Shown piece after piece: positions 50,740 to 57,915 of a DNA stretch of 64,000 nucleotides. A program made the translations under genes and the position numbers. The stretch's first letter is position 1, and each line of letters starts with the position of its first letter. This DNA comes from Microbacterium sp. ET2. Lineage in GTDB: Bacteria > Actinomycetota > Actinomycetes > Actinomycetales > Microbacteriaceae. The stretch covers positions 2,232,001 through 2,296,000 of the forward strand of contig NZ_CP128170.1 in the NCBI RefSeq assembly GCF_030347395.1. The letters run 5' to 3'. The notes beneath the pieces were generated by a model. The model ran no database searches. It was not told the origin of the DNA and saw only the letters and a program-made list of their open reading frames with translations.

Positions 50740-50792
50740 GGGCCGGGCTCGCCGCCGACGATGATCCGGGCTCGCCGACGATAATGGGCCGT

Positions 50793-51191
50793 GTGGAGCC
50801 CTGGCAGATGCACGAGTGGTTCGCGGACTACATCGATGCGGCCAACCGCCACGACCTCGACGCGATCCGCGGCTTCGTGCACGCCGACGTGCGGCGCGCC
50901 CATCGACCCGCGGGTGCCGAGGCGTGGGTGAGTGACCTCGAGGATCTCTTCCACGCCTTCCCCGACTGGCGGTGGCGGATCATCCAGGTGGTCGCCGAGG
51001 ATGACCGCGTCGCCGCACACGTGCGGGGAAGCGGCACGCACACCGGAGCCTGGGAGGGCATCGCGCCGACGCGTCGCCACGTGAACGTGGCCGAGTTCGC
51101 CGTCTACACGGTGACGGCGGGTCGGGTCACCGCGTTCTCGGGTTCGGAGCCGTTCGAATTGCGGGTGCAGCTCACCGAGCCTCGCGGCTGA
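50793..51191 (+). CDS. SnoaL-like / NTF2-fold protein
   Basis: This 132-residue protein has the cone-like SnoaL/NTF2 pattern: a helix HEWFADYIDAANRHDLDAI, VHADVRRAH, then HAFPDWRWRIIQVVAEDDRVAAHV and strands to the C-terminus. Such proteins are ester cyclase-like or of unknown role. GATAAT (50780-50785) precedes GTG 50793 by seven bases, and an in-frame ATG overlaps that box at 50784. Its end overlaps the convergent FAD monooxygenase gene by 20 bases. Confidence 0.8.
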   Translation: MEPWQMHEWFADYIDAANRHDLDAIRGFVHADVRRAHRPAGAEAWVSDLEDLFHAFPDWRWRIIQVVAEDDRVAAHVRGSGTHTGAWEGIAPTRRHVNVAEFAVYTVTAGRVTAFSGSEPFELRVQLTEPRG

Positions 51192-52456
51192 TCGGCGCCG
51201 CGCCGTCCGGTCGGCGCGCCCACCGCGGTGCGCGCTCGGGTCTGATGCCCACCCCGATCGCGAAGGCGGGAATGACCGTCAGCGGCGGGATGGCGCGGAC
51301 GAGGCGGAGGAGCCATACGGGCGGGTCCAGCGTGCTCCCGCCCAGGCCCGGCATGATCACCCGCGCGTGGAGGATCCGCTGGAGGGTCTGGATGACGACC
51401 ACCGCCGGGAGGCGGCGCCTGCGCACCCGGGCCAGCACGCGGCTGCCGGCCGGGCGGAGGAGCCTCACCTCGTGCGAGGGGACCGGCGAGGAGGCGAGCG
51501 GTCGCGACGGCGTCCTGGATGGCGAGGTTGATGCCCACACCTCCGACGGGTGACATGGGGTGGGCTGCGTCGCCGATGCAGAGGATGTTGTTCGCGTGCC
51601 AGCGCCGCAGTCGCTCGAGCCGCACGTCGAGATGTTTGACATCGTCCATGCTCGCGACCGTGTCGACCGCATCCGCGAGTTCCGGGAACAGCGTCGCCGC
51701 GTCGCGACGGAAGGCCTCGATCCCGCGGGTGCGGACTGCCACGTCGGTGTCCTTCAATCCGAGGGCCGCAACCTGTACGTAGCCGCGGCGGGGGATGCCG
51801 ATCGCCACCTTGCCGTCCCTCACGCGGGGCAGGAGGCTCTCGTCGAGGTGTCGGTCGGTGGTCAGCCGGTACCACCAGACGTCGAACCCGACCGGGATCT
51901 CCCGCACCGCGAGCCCGACGCTGCGGCGGACGGTGGACCAGCGGCCGTCGCATCCCACGACCAGGTCGGCGGTGAGACGGCCGTCGCCGCTCGGTGAGGT
52001 GAAGGCGACCCCCGTCGCACGGCCGTTCCGGCGGGTCACCGCGGTCACGTCGTGTTCGCGCAGGAGGGTGAAGGAGGGCTCGGCGGCGGCGGTACCCGCG
52101 AGCAGGTCGAGCAGGTCCCACTGCGGCACCATCGCGATGTACGGATGCCGAACCGGCAACCGGCTGAAGTCGGCGAAGACGTCGGTGCCTTCCCGGCCTG
52201 GGAAGAAGGCGCGACGGATCTTCGAATGCGGCAGGGCATCGAATTGATCGAACAGCCCGAGATCATCGAGGAGTCCGAGGGTGGCGGGGTGCACCGTGTC
52301 GCCGCGGAAGTCGCGGAGGAAGTCGGCGTGCTTTTCGAGCACCGTCACCTCGATGCCGGCGCGGGCGAGCAGGAGACCCAGGACGATACCCGCGGGGCCG
52401 CCGCCCACGATCGCGCAGGTCGTGTGGGCGGGCGCGGCGTTGGTGCCTTCGGTCAC
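51172..52456 (-). pseudogene. FAD-dependent monooxygenase (PheA/TfdB type) with a frame break near 51466
   Basis: The first 330 residues are a normal flavoprotein hydroxylase. The FAD motif is IVGGGPAGIVLGLLLARAG, the middle has VVGCDGRWSTVRR, and GDAAHPMSPVGGVGINLAIQD is the second FAD motif. Near 51466 the frame turns into Pro/Arg-rich nonsense. The neighbouring frame gives a credible ending (LPAVVVIQTLQRILHARVIM and beyond) to the stop at 51172. One base too many, or two missing, would explain it; the joined protein would be about 427 residues. The start is GTG 52456 with TATCTT six bases before. It hydroxylates an aromatic or polyketide substrate if functional. Confidence 0.75.
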
Positions 52457-52468
52457 GCGACGAAGATA
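52457..52468 (-). promoter_or_regulatory. -10 box (TATCTT) for a leaderless monooxygenase transcript
   Basis: TATCTT (complement of 52463-52468) is six bases before GTG 52456. Confidence 0.4.
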
Positions 52469-52503
52469 CTCGGGAGGGATCTCCCGCGAGCAGACCGGAG
52501 CGG

Positions 52504-53871
52504 TCAGAAGGGTGCGACGGTGAGTTGGCCGTCGTCGGTGGGGACGAAGGTGACGCGTGAGGGTGGGTGGCTGTTGTAGGTCTTCCCGCCGGGGCTGGTG
52601 AAGGTCAGGATGCCGCCGGGCAGCTGTTCGACGTGCCAGTTCGTGGCGTGCTTCAACGTGTGGTGTCGGGCGCATTCGTTGCAGAGGTTGTCGTTGCAGC
52701 TGGGTCCGCCGAGCGCGAAGTCCTTCGAATGGTCGATGTGGCACAGCTTCGCCGGCCTTCGACAGCCGGGTGTGCGGCAGGTGACGTCGCGGGCGTTGAG
52801 GTATCGGGTTTGGGAGGGATGCAGCTGGTATCTGTCCACCGAGGTGACCACGGCCGTGATGGGGTCGGTCATGATCCGATCCCACACCCGGGTCGTCCCC
52901 GCCATCCGGCGTGCCGTCTCCGGATCGACCGGAGTCACCCCATTCAACTCGGCCCCCGACCCGGTGACCCCCGTCAGGGTGGTGATCGGGATCGTGATCT
53001 GCACTTCGGCGGTGATGGCCCCGAGCCCACCCTTGCTCTGATCGGTGGGGTCGATCACCGGGGTCCCGGCGAGGAGCATGTCCAGGGCGAGGTCGCAGCG
53101 GATCTCGTCGAGGAGCCGGTCGTCGAACCACGGCTCGCTGCCCTCCGTGGGCTCTGCTCCGCCGCCCGCGTTCTCCGCCTCGGCCTGCGCGGCGGCATAG
53201 GCGCGCCGCTTGTCCCGGTCCACGGCTTTGATCTCGGTGCCCTGGCCCGTCAGTCGGTGGTAGGCCCCGTGGATGTAGACGTTCTTGCCGAGGATCGTCA
53301 GGGTCGACATGGCATCGTCCAGGTCGGTGACCCACACCCGGCGTTCCCGCATCGCCGTGTCGTGTCGTTCCTGCAGTGGCCGCGGGTCCAGGACCGCGGC
53401 GCGTTGGATGGCGTACTTCTTCGTGCGCGGCACCGTCTGCCGTTCGGCTTCGACGAGGACGATGCGTTCGAACGCGGCCCGGTCCGTGGCATCCTCGATC
53501 ACCCGCCCGGCGTCCTGGATCACCTGCGCATGCGCCCGCGACACTCGCCCCTCCGAAAGCGCCTCCATCGTCGCGGGGAAGAGTTCGATCAGCTCATGCG
53601 CGTCGTGCATCTGGGACTGCATCGACCGGTCGTTGACCCGCACCGCCATCCCGAGCTCCAGCGCCATGGACCGCAGCGGCATGTCCCGCTCCCGCGATGG
53701 CGCGGACCCGATCCGGGACCGCTGCTCCAGGGTCAGCGCGTACGCGTCCGCCAGCAGCCGGGTCTTCTTCGCGGCAAGCTTCGCCTCCGCCCGCTGCAGC
53801 TTCGCCAGCTCATCCGCGAACACCCCGGCGCGCTTGTCTTCAGCCCGCCGCCGCTTCTCGTCCGCGTTCAC
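52504..53871 (-). CDS. DUF222 / 13E12-repeat HNH endonuclease domain protein
   Basis: This 455-residue protein has the DUF222 helical region (about 60-330) and a C-terminal HNH nuclease motif, CRTPGCRRPAKLCHIDHSKD, continuing to ECARHHTLKHATNW (about 355-405). The Cys pairs and His residues are complete. These proteins occur in many copies in actinobacterial genomes and in mycobacteria as the 13E12 repeat family; their role is not established, and links to mobile DNA have been suggested. The start is GTG 53871 without a strong ribosome site. Confidence 0.9.
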   Translation of the reverse strand: MNADEKRRRAEDKRAGVFADELAKLQRAEAKLAAKKTRLLADAYALTLEQRSRIGSAPSRERDMPLRSMALELGMAVRVNDRSMQSQMHDAHELIELFPATMEALSEGRVSRAHAQVIQDAGRVIEDATDRAAFERIVLVEAERQTVPRTKKYAIQRAAVLDPRPLQERHDTAMRERRVWVTDLDDAMSTLTILGKNVYIHGAYHRLTGQGTEIKAVDRDKRRAYAAAQAEAENAGGGAEPTEGSEPWFDDRLLDEIRCDLALDMLLAGTPVIDPTDQSKGGLGAITAEVQITIPITTLTGVTGSGAELNGVTPVDPETARRMAGTTRVWDRIMTDPITAVVTSVDRYQLHPSQTRYLNARDVTCRTPGCRRPAKLCHIDHSKDFALGGPSCNDNLCNECARHHTLKHATNWHVEQLPGGILTFTSPGGKTYNSHPPSRVTFVPTDDGQLTVAPF

Positions 53872-53986
53872 TGGAATCCCCGTCTCGATGACCTACCCCC
53901 ATCGTCGCAGGGGGTTCCGACATTGATCACGACTCCTGGGCTCATAACTCGAAACTAAGAACGAGTAACGCGAAGCTACGAGCCCG

Positions 53987-54778
53987 TCACCCCCGGTGCC
54001 ACCGGATATCCGAGACCTCCGTGAGCTCGCGCCATCCCGCCACCCGGGCACCGGCCGTCCCGAGCACATCCGCCACGACCAACGGTCCGAAATCCAGACC
54101 CGTCGCCGTGGCGATATCGCTGATCGGCACCTGGAACGTCCGGAACGCGCCCAGACGATTCACCACCACGACACCCGCGCGGGTGTCGACCAGCTCCGAC
54201 TGATCCAGCACGAATCCCGTCGCCTCGAGCCCGGAAGCACCCCGCCACGCGGCGACCTTGTAGAACCGCAACGGCACCCGGATACCCCGGTACGGCGGGT
54301 CCTCGTCACCGAAGATGGGAGCGGTGAAGACACTGACCCGCTGGTCGGATGCCTCGGCGAACGCGAGCACGTGATCCTCGAGCCCCAGCCACAGCTCCCG
54401 GGACTGATTGAAGTCCGCGGCCTGCGGTGCGGCGTTCGTGTAGAAGAAGGTCGCCTCAGTGGCCTCCCGCGCCTCGGCCGGCGTTCCCCAGCCCGGATCC
54501 CGCCGCCGCACCAGGTGTCCTCGATCGAGGTCGTTACGGGAGTAGACCTCGGGGCCGGTCTGCTCGGCCGCGGGCGCACGGGGGTCGAGTCGCCAGTCTC
54601 CGGTGCGCGGGAGATCGAGAAGTCGTGCGCCGTCGATGTTCACCGCCGTCACCGCGGCGAGCCTTCGGTCCGCGTCGAGCAGCACGCTGAAACGCGGGTA
54701 GTCGAGCATGCGCCCGCCCCGCGAAGACACGGCGAGCGGAACCGGCACCCCCAGGAAGTCCGGATCGTAACCGCTCAT
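53987..54778 (-). CDS. DNA/RNA non-specific endonuclease (NUC1-like), last gene of the F420 operon
   Basis: The 263-residue protein has the beta-beta-alpha-metal nuclease motif DRGHLVRRRDPGWG (the His at the centre is the expected general base) and the metal-binding NAAPQAADFNQS. It lacks an N-terminal signal peptide, unlike many secreted NUC1 enzymes. Its ATG overlaps the stop of fbiD (ATGA), so it is translationally coupled to an F420 biosynthesis gene. A cytosolic broad nuclease would be dangerous without control, so either it is inhibited, exported by another path or specialised. Confidence 0.82.
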   Translation of the reverse strand: MSGYDPDFLGVPVPLAVSSRGGRMLDYPRFSVLLDADRRLAAVTAVNIDGARLLDLPRTGDWRLDPRAPAAEQTGPEVYSRNDLDRGHLVRRRDPGWGTPAEAREATEATFFYTNAAPQAADFNQSRELWLGLEDHVLAFAEASDQRVSVFTAPIFGDEDPPYRGIRVPLRFYKVAAWRGASGLEATGFVLDQSELVDTRAGVVVVNRLGAFRTFQVPISDIATATGLDFGPLVVADVLGTAGARVAGWRELTEVSDIRWHRG

Positions 54779-55392
54779 CCGAGCATCGCCGCCGTCCGCA
54801 CCCCGAGCCCGAAGGCGGCCGCGTCACGCAGTTGATCAGCGGTGTCGACGTCGCGCCGCAGGGTCGAATCGCCCGGCACCTCGAGCACCTCGCACCCGAG
54901 CGCGCGATGCGCGGCGAACGACCCCTCACCGAACGCCGACGACCACGGCACCCCCACCCACGCCGTCACGAGCGTCGACCCGGTCCCCTCGGCGTCGGCG
55001 ACGACGCCGCGCGCGACGCCCGACGCAGCCCGGAGCGCCACAGCCAGATCCTCGCCCCGCAACGCGGGCACGTCACCGAGGAGGGCGGCCCGCGGCATCC
55101 GGTCTCCTGCCGCTTCCATGCCGGCGGCGATCGCGGCATTCAATCCCCGTGCGTCCCCCTCGGGCACGAACCGCAGACCGGGGATGTCGGACGCATGAAG
55201 CGGAAGCGTCGCCTCGTCGGTCACCACGATGACCTGCCCGACCGCGGGACTGGATGCCGCTGCGGCGATCGTGTCGAGCGCGATCGCCCGCGCGAGCGCG
55301 ACACGATCGAGCCCCTCGACGGTGAGCCGTGACTTCCCGCGGGTGGTCGCCTTCACGGGGACGACGACCACCCAGGGAAGCGCATCAGGCAT
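54775..55392 (-). CDS. fbiD: FbiD/CofC guanylyltransferase of F420 biosynthesis
   Basis: The 205-residue protein has the CofC/FbiD nucleotidyltransferase fold: WVVVVPVKATTRGKSRL, VIVVTDEATL, the GLNAAIAAG loop and LLGDVPALRGEDL with the metal Asp. It couples GTP with phosphoenolpyruvate (FbiD in mycobacteria) or 2-phospho-lactate to feed F420 side-chain assembly. It lies downstream of fgd with an eight-base overlap and before the nuclease gene. fbiA and fbiB are not in the window. Confidence 0.9.
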   Translation of the reverse strand: MPDALPWVVVVPVKATTRGKSRLTVEGLDRVALARAIALDTIAAAASSPAVGQVIVVTDEATLPLHASDIPGLRFVPEGDARGLNAAIAAGMEAAGDRMPRAALLGDVPALRGEDLAVALRAASGVARGVVADAEGTGSTLVTAWVGVPWSSAFGEGSFAAHRALGCEVLEVPGDSTLRRDVDTADQLRDAAAFGLGVRTAAMLG

Positions 55393-56401
55393 CGGCGAAG
55401 CGTGCCCGCAGTCGGGGCAGGATCTCCTCGCCGTAGGTCCGGAGGAACTCGGCCTGGTCGTGACCGGGGTCGTGGAAGACGAGGTGGCGGAACCCGAGGT
55501 CGACGTACCGGGCGATCTGCTCGACGTGCTCCTCAGGGTCGGTCGAGACGATAAATCGAGAGGCTGCCCGCTCGATCGGCAGCTCGGCGGCCCGGCGCTG
55601 CATCTCGATCGGGTCGTGGATGTCGCGCTTCTCCTCGGGTGAAAGGGCGAGCGGCGCCCAGAAGCGCGTCTTCTCCAACGCCGTGGCGCGGTCGGGATGG
55701 TACGAGACCTTCACCTCCATGAGCGTGTCGATCGCATCGCTCGGGCGTCCGGCCTTCTCGAGCCCCTCGTGCAGGGCGGGCAGCAGGGTGTCGGTGTACA
55801 GGGAGGGATCCTTGCCGCTCGTGGTGATGTAGCCGTCGGCGATCCGACCCGCGAGCCGCGTCGCGGCCGGACCCGACGCACCGATGTAGATCGGCACCTT
55901 CTGTTCGGGCCGGTCGTAGACCGTCGCTCCGTCGAGCGAGTAGTAGGTGCCGTCGAAGGTCACCCGCTCGTCGTCCCAGAGCTTGTCGATGAGCTGGATC
56001 GATTCCTTCAGGCGCTGGAACCGCTCGGGCGGGTCGGGCCACTCCAGACCCAGGGTCACCTCGTTGAGCGCTTCGCCTGTTCCGACACCGAGGATCACCC
56101 GGCTGGGGTACATCACCCCGAGGGTCGCGAACGCCTGCGCGATCACCGCCGGGTGGTAGCGGAACGTCGGGGTGAGCACCGATGTGCCCATGACGATGGT
56201 CGACGTGCGTGCACCGATCGCGCCGAGAACCGGGATGGCCGCCGGGGCGTGCCCGCCCTCGTGCATCCACGGCTGGAAGTGGTCGGAGAGGAACACCGAG
56301 TCGAACCCCATCTCCTCGGCGAGGACGGCGAAGTCGGTGAGTTCCGCCGGACCGAACTGCTCCGCCGACGCCTTGTATCCGAACCTCAGCGGTACGGTCA
56401 T
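55385..56401 (-). CDS. fgd: F420-dependent glucose-6-phosphate dehydrogenase-like (LLM class)
   Basis: The 338-residue protein closely follows the mycobacterial Fgd1 pattern: GYKASAEQF, SDHFQPWMHEGGHAP, TSVLTPTFRYHPAVIAQAF, VGTGEALNEV and HLVFHDPGHDQAEFLRTYG. Fgd oxidises glucose-6-phosphate and reduces coenzyme F420 in the cytosol. Its position inside an F420 gene cluster supports the call; other F420-dependent LLM dehydrogenases (for example for hydroxy-mycolic or sugar substrates) share much of this. The ATG 56401 overlaps the stop of the preceding monooxygenase gene (ATGA). Confidence 0.87.
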   Translation of the reverse strand: MTVPLRFGYKASAEQFGPAELTDFAVLAEEMGFDSVFLSDHFQPWMHEGGHAPAAIPVLGAIGARTSTIVMGTSVLTPTFRYHPAVIAQAFATLGVMYPSRVILGVGTGEALNEVTLGLEWPDPPERFQRLKESIQLIDKLWDDERVTFDGTYYSLDGATVYDRPEQKVPIYIGASGPAATRLAGRIADGYITTSGKDPSLYTDTLLPALHEGLEKAGRPSDAIDTLMEVKVSYHPDRATALEKTRFWAPLALSPEEKRDIHDPIEMQRRAAELPIERAASRFIVSTDPEEHVEQIARYVDLGFRHLVFHDPGHDQAEFLRTYGEEILPRLRARFADA

Positions 56402-57915
56402 GTCGATTCCTTTCCTCGTGCTCCCACCGGGGTCCCGGTGAACTCGGTCCCATCCGTCTCCGACAGCCGCCGCCGGAAAGCGTCGACCGTCCCCGGCCAG
56501 AGCAGCGTCAGTCGCCCCGACCGGTCGTCCACGTACCAGTTGCGGCATCCGCCCGAGAGCCAGGGAGTGGATGCCGCGGCCGCGGCGATCTCGCTGACGT
56601 ACGCGCGCTCGGCGGTGGGATCCACCCGCAGCACGCCATCGGCGGTGAGACCTCGGCGCTCGAGCGCCGAGACGGCGTAGGCTGCCTGCTCCTCGATCAT
56701 CAGAACGGCGGAGTTGTGGCCGAGCGAGGCGTTGGGTCCGTTCAGCACGAACAGGTTCGGGAACCCGCTCACCACTGTCGAGGCGAATGCGCTCATGCCC
56801 TCGGACCAGTGCTCGGCGAGGGTCGTGCCGCCTTCGCCGCGGACCAGCTCGGCGTAGGGCTGGCGCGACGAGGCGAAACCCGTGGCGAGCACGACGGCAT
56901 CGACGTCGACCTGCCGTCCGCTCGCGGCGACGAGAGTCCTTCCGTCGGCCCCCGCGAGCGCTGACGGCTCGAGGGTCACCGTCTCGGAGGTGACAGCGGG
57001 ATAGAAGTCGTCCGAGAGCAGCACGCGCTTGCAGCCGAAGGCGTAGTCGGGCGTGAGAGCCCGACGGAGCGCGGGGTCGGCGACCTGGCGGCCGAGGTGC
57101 GCGAGCGCGACCGCCCGGGCGGCTTCGGATGCCGCGGCATCGCCCGACCGCGAAGCGAAGCGCTCCTCACCCTCGCGGTACAGGTCGTCGCGCAGGCGTG
57201 CGAGCTCCTCGGGGTGCGCAGCGAATCGGGCACGCTCGGCGTCGGTGTACTCGCGTGCCTCGCGCGGCACGATCCACGCCGGCGTCCGCTGGAAGAGCGT
57301 GACGTGCGAGGCGATGCGGGCGAGCTCGGGAACGAGCTGGACGGCGCTGGCGCCGGTGCCGACGACGGCGACGCGAAGGCCCGCGAGGTCGGTCTCGTGA
57401 TCCCACCGCGCGGAGTGGAACAGGGGACCGGGGAAGGTCTCGAGCCCCGGGACCTCGGGGATGAGCGGCTCGGTCAGCCGGCCGCACGCGAGCACGAGGG
57501 CCTCGGCGGTGATCTCCCCCGCCGGTGTGCGCACGCGCCATCGCGCGGCGATGTCGTCCCACTCGGCGCCGAGCATCGGAGTGCGAAGCCGCGTGCGGCT
57601 CCGCAGGCCTTCACGGTCGGCGACGCCGTCGAGGTAGCGGCGGATCTCGTCGCCCCGGGCGAAGACGCCCGACCAGTCGGGATTCGGGTGCGCCGCGAAC
57701 CCGTACAGATGGCTCGGCACGTCGCACGCGACCCCCGGATAGGTGTTGTCGCGCCACGTTCCCCCGACCGCGTCGGCCCGCTCGAGGACGACGACGTCGT
57801 GGTGGCCCGCGCGGCGAAGGGCCATCGCCATGCCGAGACCGGCGAAGCCGGCACCGACGATCACGACCTCGGCGGTCCGCGGCAGCGGGGGAGGGGGAAC
57901 GGGGGTTCGATTCAC
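56398..57915 (-). CDS. Baeyer-Villiger-type flavin monooxygenase
   Basis: This 505-residue flavoprotein has a first dinucleotide motif VVIVGAGFAGLGMAMALRRA (FAD), then GGTWRDNTYPGVACD. The Baeyer-Villiger fingerprint FPGPLFHSARW is at residues 161-171 (F-x-G-x3-H-x3-W), and a second dinucleotide motif VAVVGTGASAVQ (NADPH) follows. Such enzymes insert oxygen beside ketones. It sits between fbiC and fgd in the F420 operon with overlaps at both ends (GTGA/ATGA), though the family normally uses NADPH, not F420H2. The substrate is unknown. Confidence 0.88.
   Translation of the reverse strand: MNRTPVPPPPLPRTAEVVIVGAGFAGLGMAMALRRAGHHDVVVLERADAVGGTWRDNTYPGVACDVPSHLYGFAAHPNPDWSGVFARGDEIRRYLDGVADREGLRSRTRLRTPMLGAEWDDIAARWRVRTPAGEITAEALVLACGRLTEPLIPEVPGLETFPGPLFHSARWDHETDLAGLRVAVVGTGASAVQLVPELARIASHVTLFQRTPAWIVPREAREYTDAERARFAAHPEELARLRDDLYREGEERFASRSGDAAASEAARAVALAHLGRQVADPALRRALTPDYAFGCKRVLLSDDFYPAVTSETVTLEPSALAGADGRTLVAASGRQVDVDAVVLATGFASSRQPYAELVRGEGGTTLAEHWSEGMSAFASTVVSGFPNLFVLNGPNASLGHNSAVLMIEEQAAYAVSALERRGLTADGVLRVDPTAERAYVSEIAAAAASTPWLSGGCRNWYVDDRSGRLTLLWPGTVDAFRRRLSETDGTEFTGTPVGARGKEST

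Noticed and set aside
52504..53871. Mobile intron or insertion element around the HNH gene
   Set aside because: No terminal repeats, target duplication or reverse transcriptase are visible; DUF222/HNH genes occur widely as stand-alone genes.
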